Shown here: in pieces, positions 1 through 15,800 of the stretch
How positions within the stretch are numbered: position 1 is the first letter of the stretch
Layout: each line of letters begins with the position of its first letter
Assembly (NCBI RefSeq): GCF_000150275.1
Contig: NW_002060955.1
Coordinates: 412,886-476,885 of the forward strand
Reading direction: 5' to 3'
Origin: Trichoplax adhaerens
Taxonomy: Eukaryota; Placozoa; Uniplacotomia; Trichoplacea; Trichoplacidae
Length of the DNA stretch: 64,000 bases
Notes under the pieces: model-generated
Seen by the model: only the letters and a program-made list of their open reading frames with translations
Database searches by the model: none
What the model was told of the DNA's origin: nothing
Position numbers and translations under genes: made by a program

Positions 1-78
1 ACTTCATAGTTAATAAATTTTGAAAAGCCTTCAGACTTGGATAACCGTCAATTTATTTCATAGTTGTGCCTACCCTAC

Positions 79-1906
79 CTATAAGCATTTGGTGAATAAA
101 CACATTCGGTGGAAAAATAGTCTAATTTTTTAAAATATGCATACCTAGATGGAAAATTTTTTAAATATACAGTACACTTAAGGTTTTGAAATCAATAGCT
201 ATTGATTCACCTGTAGATTTTCAATACTACAGTAGTTATCGTTGTTATTGTCGTAGCAGTTAAATATATGTCAAGTAATCTCACTGAACTCACATAACGA
301 TTTCCTTTTCGTAAGTATATTTAAAAGGTTTGCATCTGGGAAGTGCTCCTTCAGTCCCCTATTACCATACAATATATTAAATTCTATTTCTAATTTTCAC
401 CATAAACGGTGTGACATATCAGAGACAACATTAGCAAGTATTTGCAAAAAATTTAGACCAATCAAGTTCGTCTTTCAACCCGTAGCAATCAAGTGTAATT
501 ATGAAATTACTACTTACTGTCATGATCGCTGTACATCTTCGAAGTCTTGCAATATCGCCTCTCAAAACTATATAGATGTCATAAAATGTTAAATCCATTA
601 TTATTAGAGTAAATGTTGGAGTTTAGCATAATCGTGATTAGCCATGCTCCTAAATATGCAATGATTATAGTCATCTAAACTTCCGAATACTATCATGGTG
701 TGCAGATATACAAAGCTAGTAAAAGTGACGGTACTACATTAAGCATAGATAAAACAAGGTAGTAGTCCAAGTTTATTTTAGGTTAGCGGTAAAGTAAAAC
801 TTGTCATACCATTCATTAATACGGTTTCAGCAACATCGTCGGCGTTATGACCTATCAAATCAGTTTTAGCTCATTTTAGTGGTTATTAAGTAATGGACTA
901 TCATACTAAGGTGAAATATTAGCATACCTGTGACGATTTTATCTGCTTTTACAAGCATGGCACCCCGATCAAGAGCTTGCCTACGAAAAACACCACAGAA
1001 AGTACAGTTGTTTTTCATGCCAATTTTCTGTACAATTGCATCCATGGTCCATCCATAAAGCTCCTAGATTTTTGAAACAGAGAATGAATAATTGATTAAA
1101 CTATTGTAACTAAGTAAATGAATACTAATGTAGCGAGATTTGCCTTGCTGAAGATAGCATCGAATGTGTCATATTAGAAATCATAATCTATTACCTCATA
1201 AGATACAATTTTCAAGGGTAACTGATATTGCTGCTGATTGCGTTTGACTGTCTATCGTCATAAAATATATAAAAGCAGAAATTTACTCGTCCCAGCCTAC
1301 TATACAGTAGAGATTTCTTTGACCTACTGGGTATATCAGGATGTACATAAAGAGTAGTAAAAGGATAATGTTGCTTTCAAGATAGTTACCTCAAGCGAAT
1401 CATCTCTATATCCAGTGATACCCTCATCCACCGAGAGTAAAACTAAATTGATTCCATAATTGTGTCTTTCATTTAGTAACTTTAGAACGTAGGCCAACAC
1501 AGTAGAATCTATCGCATAAAATCAAGCAAAGTATTGATGTATGAATTTAAAAATCGTGATCTTCGCCAACTAAAAGGATTCTAAATCCAAACTTTTCTAT
1601 CCTTTCCTTAATTAACCTTTTCCTCCAGAAGCTCCAACAGCAACAGACTCCCCAGGCTGAAATAATTTATTATTGACTATAGTACGATGGATTTCGTCTT
1701 CAAACGCCTGATAGAAACATTCTAAGCATAATTTTTCAGCCTACCATTATAAACGATCGCAAATGCGTTAGTTCTCCAATCTCTTTAATCAAGATTGGTT
1801 GTAAAACAGCTAGATTTTATATACATTCTTCACTTCCAATTCTTACCGTTTTGGGCCTTTTTAATTTTGCTCTTCGATTGCAATCGTTAGTACAAGTCAC
1901 AGGCAT
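79..1906 (-). CDS. CTU1: CTU1, cytoplasmic tRNA 2-thiolation protein 1 (3' end beyond window)
   Basis: CTU1 (also NCS6/ATPBD3) adenylates and thiolates wobble U34 of cytosolic tRNA Lys, Glu and Gln, acting with CTU2 and URM1. Nine exons are visible: 1847-1906, 1617-1740, 1390-1508, 1195-1251, 928-1063, 810-851, 518-567, 294-358 and 79-144. All have GT-AG borders and the reading phase is continuous. The start is the ATG at 1906-1904, opening MPVTC. Seen motifs: an N-terminal cysteine pair (CTNDC) with a second pair (LCLEC), the PP-loop SGGKDST split across the exon 2/3 border, [10 protein letters not shown], the catalytic-cysteine motif [41 protein letters not shown] and [15 protein letters not shown]. 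These match the family in order. The C-terminal zinc-binding tail is not visible and should lie left of position 1. The usual FLRGD reads VLRGD here because a codon is split by an intron. Identity is secure; the last exon ends near the window edge. Confidence 0.95.
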
Positions 1907-3425
1907 GATCGATGCTAGCCGATTATATAATTCAATTTAACCAGATTAAACACGGTTAATCTCTTTCTTTTACGATTCTCCAATGAACTAACTCCTAAGA
2001 GAGCGAGTATGGTAGGTAATTTCGCAGTATTCACTATCTGATGATGGATAAATTCATTAATTTACAGCATAGTCCATCTTAACTCTGAGCTCGGCACAGC
2101 CATTCTGGTTCTCTCTATGGTAACATCAGCTTCATGCAAGTTCTTCTGGTCATTTTACGGTTAATAGACGCATTCATGAGTTTATAATATAGGGCTTATT
2201 ATGGGTAGAGGGGCACATCTTTCGGTTTTTACCAATGAGCCTTGACAGAATGTCCATGGACGCGTGTCCGTACGTCCGTATCGGGAAAAAGCTGCATGAA
2301 AATGGCTGCATTTCTTGCTAGCTTTGAATGAACTTCCATTGCTTATATTGAGTTTGTAGTGGAATCTATAAATATATTATGATATCTGGTAGTATATTTA
2401 GATGTATAAAATGTAATTGCATGCTGCTCTAGTGAAAAGTATGGTACTAGAAGTGGAGATTATGCGATGGAAAAGAGAGAGGACATTAAAGGTTCAACAA
2501 GCTGATTGTGCTTGCACGAGGACTTGTTGATTAAGGAGAATTTCCACTACGATATAAGTATCACGGATGCACAGTAGCCTTAACGGCCGTAATTTTCATG
2601 CTCTTTAATGTAGTAGAGTTTGAAAAATAAAAGATTAAAATTTGCACATTGATAATCTTGTAAATGTGGATAGAAATTGACACGTCATTTTCTCATCCCG
2701 AAAGTGTTAGAAAAGAATGATTCGGCCTTTCTTTCCAGACTGTATGAAGTACTTTATGATGAATGGACGTTGTAGATACTTGGATTTAACTGATCAGATT
2801 AGGCAGTTGCATAGATAAATCATCATATTTGAAGGGAACTACTCATGCTGGCTTCTGTAATAGCTTGAAATTCATATCTTGGTACGTAAAAACAGTTCAA
2901 GAATTATCGTAATTGACACATGCAGCTCTAGCTCGTTTATGCTCAATTTCATTGCGGTAATAACTTTTACATCATATAATAGCATCCGAATTTTAATTTA
3001 TTTAGAAAAAATGAACAATACATCAGACACAATTGAGGGGCATGGCATTAAAGTACCAGTAAATATTATCGCATGATAATTAAATCTCATTAGTCTTTGC
3101 AATTAAAAGATAGAGATGGTAATAGGGATACTAACATTAAATTGAAAGCTTGCCGGTGTAGTAAGTACACAACGTAGTGGAAATAAATAAAACCGTTAAT
3201 TATAGCAATTTGACTAAAATTTACCTAGAATTAATTTAAAGATGGCTTTTGGTGATCTGTAATGATGGAATGATGACAATTCATACTTATCACCGAAGTA
3301 GTATACATTTAGAAAAAGAATTAGCGGTCCATGCGAGTAACAACTGATTCATCTTTCCTACTCCGAAATACACATGATATACTCTTGACCTTTCTGAAAT
3401 CTTTCATCATGCAGCATTTAATACT
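1907..3425. other. Intergenic region between CTU1 and malic enzyme
   Basis: I see no supported gene here. Both flanking genes are on the minus strand, so this holds the CTU1 promoter side and the malic enzyme 3' side. A short open frame at 2879-3076 has no family resemblance, no conserved motif and no splice context, and I treat it as chance. Confidence 0.6.
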
Positions 3426-8263
<4,838 letters not shown>

Positions 8264-9540
8264 GTTTCAAATTTTTCTACACTATTCTTACAGTAGCAGA
8301 CTGATTGATAATGACAACGCTAATAATTAATTAATATAAGTAACAAAGTGCTATAAATTCGAGTAGATCTGCGGTAGATGAAATTGAACTATCAAGATTT
8401 CTGTATGTACTCAGAGCTTTGTTAATTTTTTTCAATGCTGTCATAATTGAATAATTTCCAGTTGGTGTAGCAATAATAATTGATAGTTAATTAATGCATA
8501 TGGTAATTGCGACCTATGAATTATTCATAAACTGGAATATTATTGTCTTAGTGGTTAATATTGACTTTAAAGCATACGGCAAATAAATCGCGCTACTTTA
8601 ACATTGCTTGCATGCTAACGGGTATGGATGCAGTTAAGTGTTCGAAAGGATGGATTCGAATTCATGGATTACAGTCGGGATTTGGTGTTTAATCGTATTA
8701 AGCTGTTGCGGAGTATAAATACAAGTTAAAAGTGCAACGAACTAAAAACAACTTGATTCACAAGCATGATGCAATCTATAGCAGCATCCATCATGAATAG
8801 CTGCTGTTATGTTATGGCTACCATATCCTACCCTTTAATTTACTGGTAGCCATTTTTAAAGCAAACTTAGTAGAGAGACAAGCTAACATTGCTGCTTAAA
8901 ACTCCCATTCTATTGCTGTACATTTTATATGCAACATACGTCTTCCTGATTGATTCAGTGATGATGCCATTGAACCGGTTGAGAATTTGCATAACCGGTT
9001 GTACCCAATGTACTTTATTCATATTATTTTAAATCGATCCATTAATGTTGTTCATTAAAACATCTCTCTCTGTGATCATGTGCAAAATTGTTATGATTAT
9101 CGATTTGCAGCGTGCAAAAGCGATAGCTTCAAAACAATAAATATTCAAGAGGTTATGAACTGAGTTTATTTAGAAGCTAAGCCGGCTCAAGGACTTGTAA
9201 GAGGCAATTCTCTCTAGTAAGCCCTGGCTGGCCACAACTTCTTCTCATGTCTGGGTGAATTATGTGTCATTCTTGTTCATTTTACGTTAGATCAATGGTA
9301 AAATTATTCGTTCCTGGTGCCGTTTACCACGATCAAATACAAAATTTTGATGGTTGTCAATTTGTTGCACATAGTACAAATTAGTCTATGTTGCAATCGT
9401 GATTCAATTTACTTATACTTAGCAAGTTATTTGGATGATTTGTCTTCTCATGCTTGCATGTTGAGGTAGATTTCTATTTATTTCGTTTCCTTACGATAGC
9501 AAGTTTATTTAAGTTATGTTAAGTCAAGTTATCTAAGTTA

Positions 9541-10015
9541 TGTGGATAGCTCATATCCTAGAATGAGCTTGAAGATCAATATCTCTCTACTGTAATGACT
9601 CTAGCTCATAACGAAGGCTACTCGCCGATTGATTCTAAGAATACCTAGAAGTTGGCCAGTGGCTTTTGGATAGCTCATATCCTAGAATGAGCTTTAAGAT
9701 CAATATTTCTCTACTGTAATGACTCTAGCTCATAACGAAGGCTACTCGCCGATTGATTCTAAGAATATCTAGAAGTTGGCCAGCGGCTTTTGGATAGTTC
9801 ATATCCTAGAATGAGCTTTAAGATCAATATCTCTCTACTGTAATGACTCTAGCTCATAATAAAGGTTACTCTCCCATTGATTCTAAGAATATCTTGATGT
9901 TAGGCAGCGGTTTTGGGATTGCTCACATGCTAGAATGAGTATTGAGATCAATGCCTCCGTATTGCAATGTAGTTTAGCGCTTAGCTCAGGCTACTCTCCG
10001 ATTTATTCTAAAAAA
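9541..10015. repeat. Tandem repeat, about 4 copies of a ~124 bp unit
   Basis: Copies begin near 9544, 9668, 9792 and 9915 with GGATAGCTCATATCCTAGAA or a variant. The first three are nearly identical; the fourth is clearly diverged. Each copy contains its own short inverted repeat (TAGCTCATATCCTAGAATGAGCT). No coding potential was seen. Confidence 0.85.
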
Positions 10016-11839
10016 ATGATCTCCACACTATAGTAGTTTCAAAGTAAGGGCTCATTCCTACACTGGTCAAAGTTTTTTGTCTTGTTTCAATTCAATTTTG
10101 CCGCTAGAACTAGGAATAACCCAATGCATCGGTCAAAGCCTGCTTTAAATTTTCCAATTGAAATAACATCGCTTCAAATCAAGTAGTGATGGAAACAATT
10201 GGGTTAGCCGTGATCTTGCCGTAGAACCCATGTTAAGCTTAGCAAGCAGTACCATGAAAGTAGTTTAAGTGTGCCAAGGTATATCTCAACACCATTTATT
10301 GATGAGAACGAGCTAGGTAAAGTTGTAAATAGCTTGAACTGGATTACTTGAGGCATAATATTGACGATTTTCAATGACTACTTTGCACATAGGATGCTTA
10401 TTTAGCATTGGATTTTTGTATATGCAAATGGTTGCATATTAAAATAAGACTTTGATCCAAGCATAGCTAATGGAGAGGATAACATACTGTGTATTCTAAC
10501 TTGTACAAATGTCAACAGTTTGGGTGGACAGTACGCTACTTTAGCTCCCTGCAGTGTAGGAAGACACAAGAACTTTGATGGGTCACAATGTGGCTGAAAT
10601 CCTATCATGAGCGCTTACCCATTGGACGCATTGGATGTCATAGCGAGAGCGTTGTCCACACTTTGGACAGGTTGCTGCACTGGCTGAACCATGGTGTATT
10701 TTTATTTTTACCTGTATAGGTTAAATTATAATATGCACAGGAATTGTGAATAGCCTAATAGAAGAAATGTCTTTGCTATGTCGGGTGTTCACTGGTAAGA
10801 CATATCATTTCCATTTTGGATTGCAATGCGATAGTCTTGGTCAGTGCTCACTGGTTGTTTTTACCCTTGGCTTTTTCTTTTACCCCTATGCTATCGACCC
10901 GTATAAGCTTTCCATTTCTTCTCATTGAACAAGAATTTCACTTCCAAGTCTGTGGTTGGTAACATCACGATTGGTTGCAGACTTGTTGTGAAGGTAAAAT
11001 GGAGCTGGTCTATTAGCGAGAGCTGGCTGTGCCTAGCAGCTCGATCGCCATTTTAATTTATTTATTGGCAGGTAGGGACAGTAAAGGGATACGCCGTCGA
11101 TCGTGCGAGTTTCAGTTGACGTGCTGCACACTGAGTCCACTGTACAGGGTGACGCGTCGTAGTTGACTGTACAGTACGACGATACTCTGCGAGTGGGCGC
11201 TACACTGACCGTACCGTACAGTACCAACCAAGATCGTGACACTACAGACAGTACAGACGTACGGTACAATCCCTCAACCAGGCCCAGAGTGACAAGGAGT
11301 TTAATCTTTGAATAGAAAATAATGAGACCGACTATTTTACTGGTCATTTCAACTGTATCCAAAGCCTGCAACGGTACCAATTCCAACTGCATGGCTTGAC
11401 TCGGCTACGGACTACGGACTTCGGACTGTTGCACGTCAAGGAAAATACCACGTCAAGCGCAGTACCACTGACGTGTTACAACGTTACATACCAGATCGTC
11501 GCCTCCCTCTATTTCAATGATTCTCATATAGAAGCTTGTAAATAAGCGCTTGCAAGGCGGGTTGTGCTACAGTTTCCAGCCTATCGTCGACAAGATTGGC
11601 AGCCATTGCTTCTCTTTGGATTCAGTGAATTAGTCGTTCTTGCCAGCTTGTGGATATCCTTTAGTGCTAAAATGAAGAGCATCATACCTTGCTATGGCTG
11701 AGAATAATCAATCGCCGTTATTACAATGTATGTAAGAGGTTATTTACACCTTTTCAATGCATCAATGATAGACAAAATGGAGGTATTTCACTGAGCAGCA
11801 AGTTATTTCACTCATTTTCTCTTGGATCTATTTGTTCAT

Positions 11840-12310
11840 GGTTAATCCATATCCATTATTTCTGGTCCTCAAAGATGGTTACTGCATGATGTTCATGCTA
11901 GGGACTTTAGTCTTTCAACTACTTTTTTTTTTTCACTGGACGTACTTTAGCAATGGTGTCAATCCGTTTTATAGCTTTGTGCTTATTCATGGCTAATCCA
12001 TATCCATTATTTCTCGTCCTCAAAGACAGTTACTGCATGATGTTCATGCTAGGGACTTTAGTCTTTCAACTACTTTCTTTTTTTCACTGGACGTACTTTA
12101 GCAATGGTGTCAATCCGTTTTATAGCTTTGTGCTTATTCATGGCTAATCCATATCCATTATTTCTCGTCCTCAAAGACAGTTACTGCATGATGTTCATGC
12201 TAGGCCCTTTAGTCTTTCAACTACTTTCTATTTTTCACCGATACAGTGTCCAACTGGACGTACTTTAGCAATGGTGTCAATCCGTTTTATAGCTTTGTGC
12301 TTGCTTGGCC
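11840..12310. repeat. Tandem repeat, about 3 copies of a ~151 bp unit
   Basis: Copies start near 11840, 11991 and 12142 with GG(C/T)TAATCCATATCCATTA. Each continues through a T-rich tract to CACTGGACGTACTTTAGCAA. Copies 2 and 3 are almost identical, so the array looks young. The last copy carries a short insertion before the CACTGGACG-like part. Confidence 0.85.
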
Positions 12311-12854
12311 ATAGCCAATAGTTTCACTTGAGCTCTTGTCATCTTTCATTGCTCTAGTGCATTCTTGATGGATAACCCACCAACGTAGAATCGATCAATC
12401 AACCCACAGCACTATATTAGTCGTTGTAAGAATAGTCAAACCGTTCAAAGAAGTTGGTCGGTGTCTATTTCATCGATGGAAAGCAGTTGCAAATGCGCCT
12501 CTTGTTCGTACCAAGTCAGTTGTACTTTGACGACAAGAGTCAAAATATTCTCTAGACGAAGCAGCCTGTGCAGAAGGAGATAGTAGTACTGTAGTATATT
12601 ATTACTGTAGGCTAGCAAGGAATGGACGGCAAATTGCATTCTGTCACCATAAATTCTCTACTTTGATTCATTTCAAATTCATCGACAGTTGATAAATCAA
12701 TGTCATCATCAACATTTCTTGATCAATGATAGACAAACATGGATTATCGACAGTATAGACTACATCGATATACAATGATGATAAGGCATAATTCTACACA
12801 ATCAGGCAGAGAAAGACTGTATTAACCTTGATGCTTGTTGTTTGTTTCTACTAG

Positions 12855-15800
12855 CACTTAACGCTATTGATGATTCACAATCGGAACCCAGCTTTGTTAT
12901 TAGCTATTCATCAAGCGATAGCCTGTTAAAGTAAGTACAACGAAAATCCATCATGATTGTAACAAGTTGTTGCAGTAATGACATGATTTCATCTCATGGA
13001 GACAAGCTATGCAAGCAATTGTGGTAGTTGTTTCAACGTCAACAAACACATTAAACCACAACTTGTAGTAGAGTTTTCATTTCAATTAGTAAAGTAGCAC
13101 TCATACAGGATCATTCGATCATTGGTAGATGTGGAATCATATCGAAATGGTTCAACATTGGCATCCTATTCTATCATTCTTAATATCTTGACATCATACA
13201 TTTCTTTATTAAACGTAGGATGCATTCTTTTATTATAAACGTTGCTACTGCTGTGCTGCTGATAGTATCTTTTTCTGCTGGCAATGCCAAGTTAACGTTA
13301 ACCAGTCTTTATTATGGACTCGAGTTCAGCTTACTTTATTAGTTGATGCAATTGCCCTAATATAGTTGTTTACTTCGAGCAATAGGTCGATATTGAAAGC
13401 GTGCTGTTCATATTAGTCTTTTCTAATAGCAATCGTAAAAATCAGCGGTAGTCAAGAGTGATTGATTGACTTGAACTTAGTTTGCTTACGATAATTAAAT
13501 TACTATTCTAATTTTAATACAATAAAATGACTATTGTACGTACGTATGTTGGCGAAGACAGCCTACAGTTAATAGTCAACTATCTGGTGGCAATGCCCAC
13601 TTTCTTTCATGAGACTGTAGTTTGTGTTAAAAGTGTGGATGCTAAACAGCGTGGTTTAAGCAATTTAATGACATTGTATCATTTTACCAAATCAAAATGA
13701 ATCAATATGGACAGTCTGCAAACGGTTGATCATTGACTTGGAGAATTAACCCAACTCTTTCTTTTTGCCTTTTATTGCTATACATTGTGATCAAATTCGC
13801 CTTAGGAACAAGAGTAATGAAAATGGTAGGAAATTGGTTATGATTAGTAAATGTCTATTATTGCGAACCTTTTCAGATGATGTCTACAACCATAGACACC
13901 TAATTTGTAATCTCAAGTACACGTTATCATTCAGTACTATCGTAGTGTGGGAAATTTAGCGTACCTTGATTTCGTACTTTGCAACTGTACTGTAAAATAA
14001 TGTTAAAGTGATCATGTGAGGAACTGTTTATTTATAGTAGGCTATTTCGATACAAAAATGCCTATTGTACGACAGTGTTGATTTATACAATCTATCTATG
14101 ATGAACATGAATACTAGCAATGTTGCAACATTCATCGACGCCAAAACATTAACATTTTCTTCATGTACAGGCACACCAACTTCAAAAACGCAACAACAAT
14201 TCCTGCAGCGAACTTCTATGGATCTAGACGGTCATCAAGTCGCAGTGGTGTAAGTAAATCATTTTATTGTCAAGTTGTAAGTGGTTCTATTCCCATTCTA
14301 ACCGCCACTACCTTTCCCACTGCTATTGCGTCAAAATTCATCTCTTATAATCTTGTTACATTGACTTCAAGTGATTGATAGTTTATCAAGACATGATTGT
14401 TTTCGATTCTTAACTGTACCCTTAGTGGCTTTAATGAATAACGAATTGATATTTATTCAATCACTGTATTTAATAGTGAGTCGGCCCTGATGCGGAACTT
14501 GTAATTAGATCTTGCGTCATAATCACTACGTGTGTTGAAAAGTCTCATATTTAAAAAATTTTCATCGACGTCAAAGTAATTAACTGCTATTTTTTGATCT
14601 ATTTTTTAGCTTTCTAATAGCCATGGTAGTCCTTCACGAGAACGTAGCAATAGTAATAATGACGATAAAATGACCATGCTACGTACAAAAAGAAAAGTTT
14701 CGCTGAATTCGAGTAAGATAAACAATATCTCGATTAGCTTACTGACTACGAAGTTTTTCGATGTAGTATCATTGACGGTAGTGAATACTATCGGTGTAGA
14801 ACGGATAAAAAATAAATTCAATTTCATTCTAATGCTACCTTCGATCGTAGGTTTGAGAAGAAATTTAGCGATTTGTGTAAGTAGTATATGTTTCATGAAA
14901 AGTATTTAAATGAAATATAAATGTATGGTTGCTTGTCACTAATTGCCGTGCCGTTGATTAATAGCGCTGCTGTAATTCTATCGCTTCTCTATTTCAAAAG
15001 ATTAAACGCTCAACCTCAAGTGAAAATTCTGGAAATACTCAGTTAAAGATGGATAAGTTTGGTAATAAGGCTTATGGTTCATATCAGTTTTAAAGTTGTG
15101 TATGCATATATCTTCAATGACTGCGTAGAGTCTATACGTGAGCTCATGCTAAATGTTAATATTGAAACTTTTACGTAATGAGGTTGTATTTTATCTGCAG
15201 ACGCTATTATCCCACCTAAAAATACTAATACTCCCTCAGCAATGCAATCACCTTCGGTCAGTTCATTAATTTAATAACTTGGAATTTTTATTTTAAATTT
15301 TAAATTGCGCTGTGATAACGAGTCTATCGCCCTTAATTAATAAGCCACACACAAGTAAATGCAATTTTGCGAATAGTAAAATACTCAGTAAATCACCACC
15401 GGATATAAAAGTGTCAGCTGGAAAACGTAGAAAAATATTAATAACGCTGTTATAATTCTATCGCTTCTCTATTTCAAAAGATTAAACGCTCAACCTCAAG
15501 TGAAAATTCTGGAAATACTCTGTTAGAGGTGGATGAGTTTGGTAATAAGGCTTATAGTTCATATCAGTTTTAAAGTTTTAAAGTTGTGTGTATGCATATA
15601 TCTTCAATGGCTGCGTAGAGTCTATACGTGAGCTCATGCTAAATGTTAATATTGAAACTTTTACGTAATGAGGTTGTATTTTATCTGCAGACGCCATTAC
15701 CCCACCTAAAAATACTAATGCTTCCACAGCAATACAATCACCTTCGGTCAGTTCATTAATTTAATAACTTGGAATTTTTATTTTAAATTTTAAATTGCGC

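Larger units (their letters stand above)
8264..12854. other. Intergenic region between malic enzyme and the SUMO protease gene
   Basis: This stretch separates divergently transcribed genes and includes both promoters. It holds two tandem arrays (listed separately) and a more GC-rich patch around 11040-11470 with many GTAC/ACAGTAC words like those at 34.3-35.5 kb. On the minus strand, 10619-10692 has an ATG-led frame (MVQPVQQPVQSVDN) ending at a good donor (GG|GTAAGC). Minus-strand 12445-12720 also has splice-bounded open frames. Neither could be joined to a recognisable protein. The 5' exon or exons of the protease gene may also lie here. Confidence 0.5.

Noticed and set aside
2879-3076. 65-codon plus-strand frame between CTU1 and malic enzyme
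   Set aside because: It begins at a non-ATG codon and has no conserved motif or splice sites; its composition is typical of random AT-rich sequence.
11033-11392. 119-codon minus-strand frame in a GC-richer patch
   Set aside because: The sequence is built from GTAC/ACAGTAC words and the peptide matches no family. It looks like repeat-derived sequence.
14606-14896. 96-codon minus-strand frame
   Set aside because: It is antisense to two phase-consistent exons of the SUMO protease gene and has no motif of its own.
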